A stretch of DNA of 64,000 nt from Penicillus capitatus (GCA_965649825.1 OZ287711.1:372001-436000); one strand, 5' to 3'. Numbered from the stretch's first letter, positions 22,705 through 34,143 are shown. Notes: a model not told the origin generated them from the letters alone. A program made the numbers and translations.

Positions 22705-24357
22705 TCACCAATCTAAATCAAGGTTTCCAACGCCCTGGGAAAAATGACGGAGCGACGGCAGCCTTTTGAAAAGGGCTGCACCGGGATCCGGCCTGTTAAC
22801 AAGGACTCTGCGATGAAAGGCGTAATATGAAAAGGTCACGTGCAGCCTTTGCAGTTTCTTTAGGTTCTCTCCCGAAAGTCTCTCCAGAAAAACATCATAT
22901 TGTTCAAAACAAGAGACGTTAACTCTCAAGGATCTCAAATTCGTGAGAAGATTGACCTGTGAATGGAGATCGATGGATGCCGGGCCTTTCACTCCAGTAA
23001 GACTGTGTAAACCAAGTTCGGTCAATTCTGGCAAGGAGGCCAAGTTTTGGTAGGCAACCACATCAACGTCCACTCGTCTGAGGTCTAATCTTCTTAGTTT
23101 TCGCATCCGGACAAAAAGACAGCTTGACAACGACTGCCTCAAATTGGTACTTACTACTTTCAGCCACTGCAGATTTGGCATCGACTCCAACGCCTGAACA
23201 AGGCCCTCGAGACAGCTCTGGTCCCAGATGAGAACGTCAAAGTGCGTGATGTCTGTCAGGCGCATCTTCTGTAGCAAAGATGCCTTGAACTCCCAAGAGA
23301 GCTTGGTCAACTGCATCGAACTCGCGTGGGTTGGTGTGCGGATCTGTCGAGCGGTTTCGCAATCCGGCTTGAAGGTCAGCGCTTTCAGCTTGGACATCGA
23401 AAAGATGCAATCGAGAATGTGTTTGGCCTTCGGCATTGATACTTCAAAGATCTCCAGGGAAGTTAGCCCGCTTAGATTCTTCAATATCCTGGCGAGAACT
23501 TTGTCCCTCACTTTGATTTTCCTCAGCACAAGCTCATCCAACTGCGAAAGGTGTCTCGAAGCAGCGTAGTCTTTGAGCTTCAGCTTTACGCCACCCGATT
23601 CATCGATTGTCAAAGAACGCAGATTTGGAGCGAGCTTATGGATGGCCTACAAGAGAATACACTCCGAAGAATGGCAAACCGGAACAGACATGACCTGCAG
23701 TGAGACACGACCGACAGCAGAATAAGAGAGATCGCTTAGAAACTCAAGTCTTGTCAACTGCGTCTGAGTTCCGAAGATGAACTGGTTCTCTCTGTTGACG
23801 ACGAAACTCAGCTTCGCATACAGCTCTCTGAGTTTCGTAATCTCTGTGATCGGAGCCATGTCTATCGTCCCGACCGGCGCTTTCTCCCCGTCCAGTTTGA
23901 GCGCTCTCAGATCCGTCAGGAACCGCAGCGTCCCCAAAAGGTCGAGAAAAGCGGACTCCGTGTGTACGCTGAGTGAGAGGGATCGCACTGAGTGCAAGGC
24001 CGGTAGAGAGTTTTGCAGAAAATGGACAAAAGGCCAGTCAGTTATAGAGAGCTCGAGGTGCGTGATGCGATCCAGCTTCGACAGGCAGGGCAGAAGATGG
24101 TTTTCGATGGTAGTACATTCCCAGGAGATGTCGTTACTGAGCTTCAATGAACAGGCGTTTGGAAACTGGTCCGGATCGAAATAACGATCGCTGTGGAGAC
24201 TGATGTTGAGTTTCACTGGGAGCTTGTTGCAGACCTCGTACCACTTACGACAAACGCGACGGCATTCGTGCAGTCCGCTGTCGACGAGATGGACGAGGAC
24301 CTTCGACAGGATGTCCTCCCGCAACAGGAGGTCTCCTAGGTCTTCGCGAATCTCCAT
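22705..24357 (-). CDS. F-box-like/LRR protein, locus D
   Basis: Two exons on the minus strand, 24357-23695 and 23646-22705, joined in phase 0 across a 48-bp intron (23694-23647) at the family position. The product is about 534 residues. ATG 24357 (MEIREDLGDLLLRED) was chosen because the longer frame begins at GTG after a stop. The F-box-like segment LLLREDILSKVLVHLVDSG with HECRRVCRKWYEVC is at the very N-terminus, followed by leucine-rich repeats; the C-terminus ends GVGNLDLDW, unlike the other members. This is the most diverged intact paralogue here. Confidence 0.8.
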
Positions 24358-24998
24358 GTTCGTGACGGCGTTCTCAGAGACGGAACCAACCACCGACGCC
24401 TAGTTCGGCGATAGGGAAAGAAGACACCGCGAGCGACACTGGAACAACTTCGCAGCGCGAACCTTCTTGGAACTCCACAACTTAATGCCAGATGCGAAAA
24501 CGTCGAGCATAACAAGTTAACTTCCGGCCGACCGTTCTCCGTCGTCGAATGGTTGACTGCAGGGAAGATTGCCAAAAGCCGTGGTATGAATGACAAAATC
24601 ACAAAGCATTATGCTTCGAGTTGACGACGACCAATCGAACATCGGCTGATGTGACATCGGATCTTGTTGAATCCTTTCGACTGCGAACATACTCGGACAC
24701 AATGGATTCTTTCTTCGCATTGTCCCTCAAAAAACTGGCAGAGCACGACTCCAAGAATCTCCACTGTTCTTTTCTGTTCGCTATGGATGCGCTGCCGACG
24801 ATGGACTCAAACAAACAACATCCATCCCAAAGTAGCAAATGGACCAGTGCGCACGCACATTCCAAACATCATAGAGAAAGATGACAGGCTGTCACTTATG
24901 ATCGAATCCTCTCTGCCAGCGAGGAGCATTTAACTCCCCATCAACAGACCGCTCTCATGAGTGACTTATTCACTGTAGGTTAGGAGACCCGTCGCGGT
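24358..24998. other. Intergenic upstream of locus D
   Basis: Frames on both strands at 24.5-24.9 kb show no convincing protein features. GC content rises sharply from about 24.98 kb, marking the start of the GC-rich conserved block. Confidence 0.35.
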
Positions 24999-25455
24999 TC
25001 ATCGCGCCGACTGTGCCATTTGCGGCTCACTTGTCGCGCCGAGGCCGTCTTCACCGACCGCCGACAGGAAATCGGCAAGCAGGTCAGCCCTCCTCTGGAG
25101 CGACTGGTCTTCCCGCTGAAGCGTTCTGCGCACCAGAATCGATTCGAATGACCTGATGACCCGTGGGTCGGTGTGCTTCGACGACACCCCGGGTCTTCGA
25201 AAGCGGCGAACGACCCCGTCAGGTCGTCTTCGCAATTCGTCGAACATATGGCCGAGTTTCGGTGGCAGCGAAGACGCGCGGGTGTCTCCGAGGGAGATGC
25301 GCATCCGTCGGGACAAGTATCCCCGCACGGGATCCGACGCCGTGGACGCATGCGACCATCAAGAGTGCGCGATCTGTCGGTTGGAACGGCACGCCGGACG
25401 TCGATTGCAGCTCGCACTCGCATTCAACTCGGCAGTCGTGCGTCTTACAGGCCAC
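24999..25455 (-). CDS. Hypothetical small Cys/Arg-rich protein downstream of RPS4
   Basis: An ATG at 25455 opens a Cys-rich frame (MACKTHDCRVECECELQ) that can be joined through a 43-bp GT-AG intron to a helical, charged frame (LGHMFDELRRRPDG, then SFESILVRRTLQRE) ending at 24999. It would lie only 6 bp after the RPS4 stop on the same strand, which is unusually tight, so it could instead be RPS4 3' UTR. A plus-strand frame over the same bases (25156-25509) is also open; high GC makes both ambiguous. Confidence 0.25.
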
Positions 25456-25461
25456 GTCTTT

Positions 25462-26459
25462 TCACGCCTCCCCGAACACTTTGCCAAATCTCTGCTCCTG
25501 TTCCTGTAGAATGGTCGGCCTGACGCCCTTGCCCTTCGGCAGCGACACCAGCGGCTTGTCCGCCTTCCCGATGACGAAGACGTTGGAGATGCGCGTCGCG
25601 AACGTGTTTCCTGCGTCGTCTTCTATGTGGACGATGTCGAACGAGCCCTTGTGCCTCTCCTTGTGCTTGATCTTGCCGATCCTCCCGACGTTCTTCCCGC
25701 CCGTCACCATCGCCATGCTGCCCACCTCGAACTTGATGAAGTCTTTGATCTTCCCCGTCTCGATGTCCAGCAGCACCGTGTCGTTGACCTGAGCAGACAC
25801 ACCGCCACCGCTGGCCCTCTCACTCCTCGCCCAGGAAGGCGACGCACCCGAATCAGGGGATCAGGAAATCGGATGGTTCTGCCGTCGTGCGTTCCCACGA
25901 ACGGCAGTCCCTTGTGCCCGACCTGCAGCTTGCGAATCTTGCAGAGCTTGTAGCTGGCCTCCTCCTTGGTGATGCGGTGAGCGACGAATCGCCCCTTGGC
26001 GTCGTACAGCAGCCTGTCTCGCACGGGGCCGATGAGGAACGAGGTGACAGGAACGCTCCGACCTGAAGTACTCGTTGGTCTTCTCGATGTGCACCACGTC
26101 CATGAACCCGGTCGGGAATGTCGCATCCGTCCGCACCTTGCCGTCGATCTTGACGAAGCGGTTGCTCAGGATCGCCCGAACCTCGCGTCCCGTCAGCGCG
26201 TACCTCCACACCGTGTCTCGGCCTCCGCATGCGCCGGATGGGTCCTCTACTTGAGGCGGTTGCGCAGGAGGATGATGAGCGGCAGGCAGTCGCGTTGAGG
26301 GTGTGGTCCGCACGAAGGCTTCGGCGCCTGAACGCACAAACGGCGCTTGGGCTCAGAGCGCAGGAAGGAGAGACGGACGAAGATCCCGCCCAGTTTGTCG
26401 AGCATCCAGTGGCTCGGCGCATTGAGGCGCTTCAGGTGCTTCTTCGGTCCGCGAGGCAT
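25462..26459 (-). CDS. RPS4: 40S ribosomal protein S4 (eS4)
   Basis: Five exons on the minus strand: 26459-26379, 26327-26251, 26203-26063, 26013-25848 and 25788-25462. Introns are 51, 47, 49 and 59 bp, all GT-AG. The spliced product is 263 residues, the same length as animal RPS4. It begins [20 protein letters not shown] and reads in order through [15 protein letters not shown], the KIDGKVRTD segment of the S4 RNA-binding fold, [11 protein letters not shown], the GRF...HRI segment, DGRTI-FPDPLI and the central KOW-like [14 protein letters not shown] region, ending with LPKGKG. It is a core protein of the small ribosomal subunit. It is divergently transcribed from the HCF107-like gene, with 144 bp between start codons. 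Unspliced, the first exon frame hits a stop right after NRLK, confirming the introns. Confidence 0.95.
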
Positions 26460-26603
26460 GACGTCGACTTTCTGAACGCCGCCAGAGAACGCAGTGCGTT
26501 TTCAATTCGCATGCATTCCATTCATCAGGATGGGCTCATTAGACGGGCGAACGGACGGGCGATTTAGGGAGTCTAATGAGGCCATCACGAGATCGTCCGC
26601 TCC
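26460..26603. promoter_or_regulatory. Shared divergent promoter region RPS4 / HCF107-like
   Basis: Only 144 bases separate the ATG of RPS4 (minus) from the proposed ATG of the HCF107-like gene (plus), so both core promoters and 5' UTRs must lie here or overlap the genes. No canonical TATA box is obvious. Confidence 0.45.
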
Positions 26604-28644
26604 ATGTCTCGAAGGATGGCGCAGACCGTGGAGTGCAGATGGCGCTGGAGCGTGCCGTCGACTGCGGGACGCACCGTCCGGCGTCCCTCTCGGCCGACGC
26701 GTCTCAGCGTGACCGCCGAGGTGAACGGCCGAGAGGGACAGCGCGGCGAGAACAGCGTCCAGTCGGCGCTCGGCGATGTGGCCAGTCGCATCTTGGAAGA
26801 CGGCGGAGCCGCCCAGCTGCAGGAGCAACGGACGAAGCCCCTCAAGATCAACCGAGACCTTTTGCTGGTGCGCGGCCTCGAATTCTGAGCACCGACGAGT
26901 GGCCGAGGATTTCGTGGTGCGTGTAGCACCGAGCCAAGATGTGCCGGCGACAAGGCGTGATCGCGACGGACGCCGACCAGCGCGAGAAGATGTTTCGACA
27001 GGCAGAGGCGAGCTACCAACGCATCCTGTCCATGGATCCCACGGACGGTCGGGCCTACGTCGGACTCGGCCGCCTCCTCGAAATCGAAAGGCGCTACGAC
27101 GACGCGCGTCGCCTTCTAGAGGACGGCTGCGCCGTGGCAGGTCGCTCCTTCAACTCTCTCTCTCTTCGGACGTCGCACGAACGAGGGTGCTGCTTAGAGG
27201 GGGCCAATCCGTTCCTGTGGACGGCCCTGGGGAACCTGGAGGCGAAGGAGAATCGGCTCGACGCAGCGCGGAACAGCTTCGAGGCCGCCATCACGGCGGA
27301 TCGGTCCGTCTGTTCGTTTTTTGTCGGCGGTGGACCGAGGCGCCGAAGTGCAGGTCCCACGAGGCGGCGTGGCACGCGTGGGGGGAGTTGGAGAAGAGGG
27401 ACGGAAACTATCAGTTGGCGAAGGACTGCTGGATGAAGGGCATTCGCCACGCCAAGGGGACGCCGTCCCCCTACCTCTTCCTGTCGCTGGCAAGACTGGC
27501 GACGGACCTCGGCCTCTACGACCAGGCCAGACACTGGTTCAGGTGCGTTCCCTCTCGGCGGGGCGATTCGGCGACGGGATCCCTCAGGACCGGGACGGGG
27601 ACGGCCAGAGGTTCGAAGAGCTACGTCTTGTGGACGGCCTGGGCGTTGCTGGAACAGAAACAGGGACAGACGCAACTGATGCGACGGCTCTTCGAGCAGT
27701 CCCTCAAGGTAAGGGCCCGTTCGCAGTGCCACGGGACGCGCTCTGTGGAGGCCAGCTGGGTCCGAAGGGGCGGTACGTGTACCTCTCCTGGGGATGCATC
27801 GAGCAGAAGGAGGGACGCCTGGAAGAAGCTCGGAAGCTCTTCCTGCGGTCAGCCGCCGCCTCGACGCGCTCAGCGGTACTGACCGACTGACGCGATGCAG
27901 GGGACACGCGAAGAATCCGGCAGACGCGGCCTTGCTGCAGGCCCTGGCTCGCCTGGAAACGCAGTGCGGGAACTTCGAAGAGGCGCGGATGCGCTTTCAG
28001 CAGGTGAGCATCGGGGAGTCGGAGAGGCGGGAAGATCGGTGCTGCGTGGCGCAGAGCGTCGACGTCGACCCTCGACACCTGCACTCCTGGCAGGCGTGGG
28101 GCGTCTTCGAGTCGCGGCTGGGGAACCACGAACGGGCGAGGGATCTCTTCCAGCGCGGCATCTGGGCTGCGCCCAGCTCCCGGAACGCCGCCGTCATCTT
28201 CGAGGTCCGGTCCGTCCGCGGATGTCCGCTGTCCGAGGGCGGGTGGGCTGCAGGCGTGGGGTCGGATGGAGGAGCGCCTCGGAGACCTGGACGCGGCGCG
28301 GACGCTGTTCAAGTACGGCGTCAAGGTGGATCCGCGCAACGAGGCGGTGTGGATTGCCTGGATCCAGCTCGAGGAGAACGCAGGGGACATGTACCGGGCC
28401 AACGAACTGCGAAACTACTCGGCGCAGGAACGCCTCGCGATCGCGCTGCCGAAGGACTTCAGCACGATGACGGAGAACGCCGACGTCTTCGGAGAGTTCT
28501 TCGCGAAGGTGCGCTCCTGCACGTGGCGATCGCCGCGACGATCTCTGGTCTGTGCGACAGTTCTCGGACTGGCTGACGAGAAGACAGGCGCCTTCCTCCG
28601 CGCGACGCGACTCCGCCGGCTCTCTCGCCGAACGGTCTGTGTAA
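26604..28644 (+). CDS. HCF107/MBB1: HCF107/MBB1-like HAT-repeat plastid mRNA maturation factor
   Basis: Ten exons fit with full phase agreement: 26604-26867, 26939-27140, 27198-27303, 27354-27542, 27609-27708, 27756-27847, 27901-28003, 28055-28204, 28254-28508 and 28561-28644, giving about 514 residues. The body is a run of HAT/TPR-like repeats (AYVGLGRLLEIERRYDDARR, FLWTALGNLEAKEN, AWHAWGELEKRDGN, SWQAWGVFESRLGN, AWIQLEENAGD) in the order known from HCF107 of plants and Mbb1 of Chlamydomonas, which bind and stabilise plastid psbB/psbH transcripts. The Arg/Ser/Thr-rich N-terminus fits a transit peptide. The first intron is the weakest (an alternative acceptor lies at 26925). The gene is somewhat shorter than its relatives. 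A partial second copy is at 63010-64000. Confidence 0.8.
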
Positions 28645-28790
28645 GAAGCGAGGCGCCTGACGCCTTTTTCGCTGCGCTGCGTCGCGGACGCGTGTCCGAG
28701 ACGTCATGGACGGTTGGCCTCGTGCAGTACACGCTGCCGAATCCGTTTTCGTCTCGCCGCTGGGCTCGCTTTCGTATCTCCCGTCGAAGC

Positions 28791-31168
28791 ATGTCCGTTT
28801 TTCCAGAACGCGCAAGACGCCTCGCAGACGCGTCGACGGAAACGTCTGCCATGCGCCCTGGCGACGTCCGCGCCGCGTGGTTCGCCGTGGACGCCCAGAC
28901 CGGCACCGAAATCCCCCCATGCCTTTCGGATCTCATGTGCTTTGACGCCCCGGAGTGCTTCGCGGTTCGTCCCCGCCTCGTTCGGCCTTCGCCCCGTCAG
29001 CTTCCTTCTTCCAGATTCGATGCCGACGCGGGTTCGAGGCCGAGGAGTGGAACTGGAAGGAGAGTCTGCGTTCGAGGACGACGAGCGGCGTGCCGATCTC
29101 GCACGTTGCCTACCTGCCCGACCTCGACGCCGTCTGCGTGGTCGCCGGTCGCGACGTCTTCCTCTGCCCCAAAGGCGCATCCGCGGAGTCGGCGCTCGAG
29201 ATGCGCCAGGCGGCACCCGTCTGTTTCGTCGGATACGCAGGCGAGGCGCGGACCCTCGTCGTCCTGACGGACGCCACGGTGCGGGAGTTCCCGCGAGAGA
29301 CGTCGCTCTCGAAGGTGACGCTGCTGTAGGTCCATTCGCACCACGTGGAGACTCTTCCCTGCGGCAGTTTCGAGGTGGGCGACCGGGAAGGCGCGGCGAG
29401 TCTCCCGTCGAAGCCGACGGCCTTCGCGACGGTGTCCGACGGGCGTTTCGTCGTCGGCGGAGAGAACGGACGTCTCTGCGACGTCTCCGTCCGACGTTCC
29501 GGCTCCGTCGCGCGGGTGCAGATCGACGACGTGCGCCACGGCGTGGACTGGGCTTCGCTGATCTGCGACTTCGTCGCGCAGCAGCTCGGCCTTCGCCGAT
29601 CCAGCCCCGTTCTGTCCGTCACGGTCGACGCCCGGGAGGAACTGCTCGTCTGTCTCCACGCGGACTCTGAGATCGAGGTCTTCGTCTTCGAGGGCGACGC
29701 CCCTCTCCGCTGCGTCGGGCAGTTTCACCAGCCGGGCGTCGAAGTGCATTCCATCGTACGCATTCCGCTGCCGCACCACCCTCTCTGCCTGCTGGGACTC
29801 AGCGCCGACGGCGTGCAGCACTGGCTTCTGCCCGGTCCTCACCGCGGCTGCCTCTCGCCGCCCGGCGCGTACCATCCGTTGGAGCTGGTGGCCTCGGGCC
29901 TCTCCCTGTTCAAGGAGCTGCGGCAGACAAGGAACGATGTCGTGCGCGCAGTCGGCTGCGCCGGAGGCAGACTGCTTCTCGCCTTCACCGACATCGGCCG
30001 AGAGACGCCGGCGACGACGCTCAGGTGGGTCTCGCTCGGCCCCGTCCGCCGCGAGGTGCCGGACCTCGTCGTCGAGGAGATCCCGAAGGAGTACCCGGGA
30101 GGCTTCCGAGGCTGCTTCGAACTGGAGCCGCCCGCGTGGATCGCCGATGCGTACCGCCCGCTCGAGTCGCTGGAGCAGCCGAGCGATCCTCTGACGCAGC
30201 AGCTGCTCAGCCCGACGCCTCGCTTCGTCGTCCTGACCGACGAGGCCCTGGTGTTCGTCCGAGGCGAGTGGCCCTTCCGCTCCCTCTCGAAGGTCCTCGC
30301 CGAGCGGGACGCGAGTGGCCTCGGGCTCTTCGTCCGGATCCACAGCGCCGAGGAGACGGTGGCCTCGGCGATCATGCTCGCCATGGTCAGGGAAGGGGTG
30401 CGCAGGTCCATCGCCTCGCGCCCACTCTGAGCGACGTCTCTGTCCAGGCCGGCGTTGGTTGGGCGATGGGCGACGCTAAGATCCAGTGCGCCCTGGTCGA
30501 TGGATTCCGCACGTTCTTCCGCAGGCTCATGTCGCCGATCTGGGCGCGGCCGCTCTTCAGAGTCTCCGTCGGACGCGCGGCGCTGGACGTCGACGTCGAG
30601 CTCTCTGTCGTACAGGTTTGCGCCTCACTCATCCGAGCCTCCAGCACGGACCCCTCTCTTCTCTAGTGGTACCTCTCGACGCTCGTCATCCTGCGCCGCG
30701 TCGTGGACGCGTTCGTCCGAGACGTCAGGGACAGGCAGCTCTACGGGAAGCCGGTGCTCTCGATCGAGGATCTCGGCAGGATCCGGCAGTTCAGGCACGC
30801 ACCGCTCGTCCATCCGCGCCGTCGCGCAACCTGTTTCCCGCAGGTCGCTCGTGGAGAGCTGCGTCCAGACCCTGACCGTGGTGCAGACGATGTGCGGATG
30901 CCCGATCTCGGACTACCGTCTCCTGCTGCTCAACGAGGACCTGCTGCTGGCCCTGATCGGCGACGTCATGACGCGCTGCCCGCTCTGGAGGTGGGACTTC
31001 AAGGTCTGGTGTCTCAGAGAGCTGTCCTGCATGTCGGTGCACGCGTCGCCTCTGCTGGAGGTCATGACGCGGCTGCGATGGCGCGGCTGGATGCCGGACA
31101 GGGAGGAGTGGACGAGGCTGTCCGACGACGCACCCGACTTCTGCCGGGCGCTCAGGCGGTGCACGTAG
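28791..31168 (+). CDS. NUP155: Nup155/Nup170-like nucleoporin, short form, copy 1
   Basis: Six exons: 28791-28964, 29015-29278, 29330-30397, 30448-30615, 30667-30794 and 30844-31168, about 708 residues, phases consistent. The N-terminal two thirds resembles the beta-propeller of Nup155, a scaffold nucleoporin of the inner pore ring: RAAWFAVDAQ, a WNWKESL segment like the family's WNYED, then GRFVVGGENGRLCDV, SPVLSVTVDAREELLV and CLLGLSADGVQ. Then comes FRTFFRRLMSPIWARPL, like the start of the family's helical domain. Usual family length is about 1300-1450 residues, so most of the C-terminal solenoid is missing. Intron 5 (30795-30843) starts GC instead of GT. The 29279-29329 intron is less certain. 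It lies 146 bp after the HCF107-like stop, same strand. Confidence 0.6.
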
Positions 31169-31377
31169 CGGCGCTTAAAATGATCGATTACAGGCAGACA
31201 GTTTATGCGAAGCGTGTCCGAGAGAATCCCCGCTCTCCCTTGCACGTCATGAGTCCAAAAACACAAGGGCCGTCGCACGGCAGTCTGTCTCTGCCTGACT
31301 CTTGTCAAACGTTTGGAGCAACAATGCTGGAAAACTTGATCTTGTAATTGACCGCTCGTTCGCCGCCGCCGTCCCGA

Positions 31378-32331
31378 TCACAGAGGAACGCGGGCGTCCT
31401 CGCACAGCGCACGGATCTCGGCCTCGGTCTGCAGGTCCGGCTGCGCCTCGGCGTTCTCGTTCATGTCCAGCGCGCCCGGCGGCAGGTCCTTCTTGTACCA
31501 CGGGTGGTTCTGGATGTCTCCGATCGTCAGACGCTGCGCGGGGTCGGAGACGAGGATCCTGCGAACGAGGTCCTCGCACTCGCCGGACATCGTCCCCTCC
31601 GGGATCTCGTAGTCGAGGTCCTTCAGGCGCTGGCGGATCTCGTTGGCGTGGCGCCTCGGGTCCTCGCCGCTGCGCTCGAACGGGTAGCGCCCGACCATCA
31701 TCACGTACAGCAGCACGCCGCAGCACCAGATGTCGGCCGTCTTGCCGTCGTAGGGGTCCTTCGGGCTCTCGCGGAAGACCACCTCCGGCGCCAGATAGGG
31801 ACGCGTTCCGACCAGGGACGTCGGAACGGAGTCCTCGACGACGTGCTTGGAGTATCCGAAGTCGCAGATCTTGACCAGTGGCCACGCCTTGTCGTCCAGC
31901 AGCGTGTTCTCGAGCTTGATGTCGCGGTTGGCGACGCCCATCCGGTGGCAGTAGTCGAGTCCGATGATCAGCTGCTGGAAGAACCACCTGGCCAGCTCCT
32001 CGGAGACGCCTCTGTGCTGGCGGATGTAGTCCATGAGGTCGCCTCCGGGTGCGTACTCCATGATGATGGCGAGGTGGCGCTTCGTCAGGAAGACGCCCTT
32101 GAACTGGACGACGTGGTGGTGCAGCAGGTTCTTGTGGTTCAGAATCTCGCGCTCGACGTTGACGTTGATGCGCGGGCCCCTGGGCAGGAACTTGATGGCG
32201 ACCTTCTCGTTGTTGGCCTTCGTGTCCTCGGCGAGGAAGACGAAGCCGAATGCGCCGCGGTTCAGCTCGCGGACCTTCACGTATCGCGGGTGGTCGGCCA
32301 GCGGATTCTCGTTGTCGGAGTCGACCGGCAT
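31378..32331 (-). CDS. SnRK2: SnRK2-type serine/threonine kinase, copy 1
   Basis: Single exon of 317 residues from ATG 32331. Kinase elements appear in order: glycine loop NRGAFGF (about 24-30), VAIK lysine 47, the plant SnRK2 hallmark INVNVEREILNHKNL, catalytic loop NRDIKLENTLL (135-145), CDFGYSKH with DFG at 157-159, an activation segment ending APEVV, and DIWCCGVLLYVMMVGRYPFE. The C-terminus is short and acidic, as in SnRK2 rather than SnRK1. Asn replaces the usual His of HRD. SnRK2s act in osmotic-stress and ABA-type signalling in land plants; in algae the role is less clear. Divergent from the P450 gene, with 189 bp between starts. Encodes the same protein as the copy at 59324-60277. Confidence 0.9.
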   Translation of the reverse strand: MPVDSDNENPLADHPRYVKVRELNRGAFGFVFLAEDTKANNEKVAIKFLPRGPRINVNVEREILNHKNLLHHHVVQFKGVFLTKRHLAIIMEYAPGGDLMDYIRQHRGVSEELARWFFQQLIIGLDYCHRMGVANRDIKLENTLLDDKAWPLVKICDFGYSKHVVEDSVPTSLVGTRPYLAPEVVFRESPKDPYDGKTADIWCCGVLLYVMMVGRYPFERSGEDPRRHANEIRQRLKDLDYEIPEGTMSGECEDLVRRILVSDPAQRLTIGDIQNHPWYKKDLPPGALDMNENAEAQPDLQTEAEIRALCEDARVPL

Positions 32332-32520
32332 TGTTCTGCGTGCGTCTGACGGGAAACGCGACGAGCGATGACGCGACCGCGACGAACTGTCGGTGCAGCG
32401 CTGCGAATGGCGTCATCTAGCGCCATCGCCCATTTAGACCATTGTCCTGCGAGGCGCTTCCTGCCGTGCTGCGCCAGTCCATTCCGCCAGACGGAGTCCA
32501 TTCGTCCGACTGGCGACGCC

Positions 32521-34143
32521 ATGCTTCTGGAGATCCTGCTCTCCCTCTCGGCGTTCGTCGCCTTGGCCTCGCTGTGGAACAGAGGCCGCTACGACCTGAG
32601 CAAGATCCCGTCCCCTCCTTCGCTGCCGTGGGTCGGCAAGGGCATCGAGATGGCCATGGCCATAAGCCGCGGGGAGGACCAGTTCGCCCAGCGCGACCTC
32701 TGGCTGAGACAGACCGGAAATCCGAAGGTCATGCGCGTACGTCCAGCGTCCACCGCCGCGCGGCTGCCCGAGGCGCTCGCTGTTGGCAGGTCGTGGCGTT
32801 CGGCAAGACAACGCTGTACGTCCGCGACGCCGAATGCATCAGGACGGTCGTCCTGGGGAAGACGCATCCGCTGCCGCGGTCGGCCGGAGTCGCTGGATAC
32901 CTGCTTCCGGTGAGCGCGGCAGACCGACAGCCGACGGTCGCCCCGACGTCGTCCGTGCGCGTAGGTGCTGGGGAACGACCCGACGGCCAAGTCCGCCATC
33001 CTGACCCAGAACGTGACGCCGTACTCCAAGGCCGTTCGGGCGGCCTACGCTGTCGCTCTGCAGACCAGCCGTCTGGCGAAGGCGGTGCCCAGAATGCACG
33101 CCGTCATCCTCAGCATGATCGATCTGATCGAGCGGCAGCGGAAGGCGGGTCCCGTCGATCTGCAGGACGTCTGCGTGAGAATGACGATGGACATGATCGG
33201 GACGGTGGCGTGGGACGCGAACTTCGGCGCTCTGGACGGCAGCACGGGAATCTACGACACGTTTCAGACGGCCTTCGACGTCGGACTGCAGCTCCGCATC
33301 GATCCGCGCACGCAGCTCCGACACCGGATCCTTACCAGGTCGAAACAGGCGCGGCTCTACAAGAAGGCGATCAAGGACATGGCGGCCGAATGGCACAGGC
33401 TGCTGAACGCGGCGAAGGAGAGAGAAGATCCGGCCGAGGGCGAGGAGCCCCTCTGGTGCCTGCCGAAGAAGACCGTCGATCCGGAGACCAAGGCTCCGCT
33501 GCGCGACAAGGACCTGGTGACGGAGCTGTCGACGATGATGGTGGCGGGGATGCCGACGACGGGCCACCAGCTGACGTGGATCCTCGCCTTTCTCTTCGCG
33601 AACGGAGGCGCCCTGGAGAAGCTCGCGAACGAGCTGGCAGAGCACAAGCTGAGCGCGTCGCAGACCGAGGGGATCTCTCTCAAAGTCCTCGAGGAGATGC
33701 CCTATCTGAACGCGGTGATCAAGGAAGGGATGCGGGTGGGTCACGTCATCCTCGAGAGCACTCGACGCGTCGCGACGGAGGACATGACGGTCGCGGGGTA
33801 CCGCATTCCGAAAGGGACGATGCTGTGCGTTCCGGGCAACCGATGGGTGGATCCGGGGGAGGACTGGAGCGACCCTGGGGTCTACAGACCGGAGAGGTGG
33901 CTGACGGGCGAGGACGCTTCGAGGAAGCACTACTTCCCCTTCTCGCACGGCGCGAGGGACTGCGCCGGACAGAACCTGGCCAGGTTCGAGATGCGTCTGG
34001 CGATCGTCCACCTGCTGACGCGATACCAATTCGAACTGAAGAAGCCGCTGGAGGAACTGATGCGGACGACCAAGACGAGGCTCAGCACGCAGGCCGTCGG
34101 AGGCGTCTGGGTGGACGTCGTCCCGAAGCCGCTCTCCCCCTGA
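32521..34143 (+). CDS. Cytochrome P450, copy 1 (intact)
   Basis: Three exons, 32521-32736, 32790-32909 and 32965-34143, with introns of 53 and 55 bp in phase 0; 504 residues, the usual P450 length. An N-terminal membrane anchor (MLLEILLSLSAFVALASLW) is followed by the proline hinge KIPSPPSLPWVG. The I-helix oxygen-binding region is VAGMPTTGHQ, the K-helix ExxR reads EGMR, the PERF-like motif is YRPERW, and the haem-binding loop is FPFSHGARDCAGQ with the axial Cys. It should be an ER-anchored mono-oxygenase; substrate unknown. Close in structure to the second P450 at 47.7 kb. The inverted copy at 57.5-59.1 kb is frameshifted. Confidence 0.93.

Noticed and set aside
25156-25509. Plus-strand Cys/Arg-rich frame overlapping the RPS4 3' end
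   Set aside because: It would overlap RPS4 coding DNA antisense, and no family, splice or signal supports it; the minus-strand alternative is slightly better but also weak.
26776-27882. 368-codon frame over the HCF107-like gene
   Set aside because: It is a mixture of one true exon frame and intron/off-frame sequence; the spliced ten-exon model with consistent phases and HAT repeats explains the region better.
28997-30343. 448-codon open frame on the minus strand (and its mirror at 61311-62657)
   Set aside because: It is the antisense shadow of the Nup155-like exons in very GC-rich DNA; it lacks domain features and crosses real introns without regard to splice sites.
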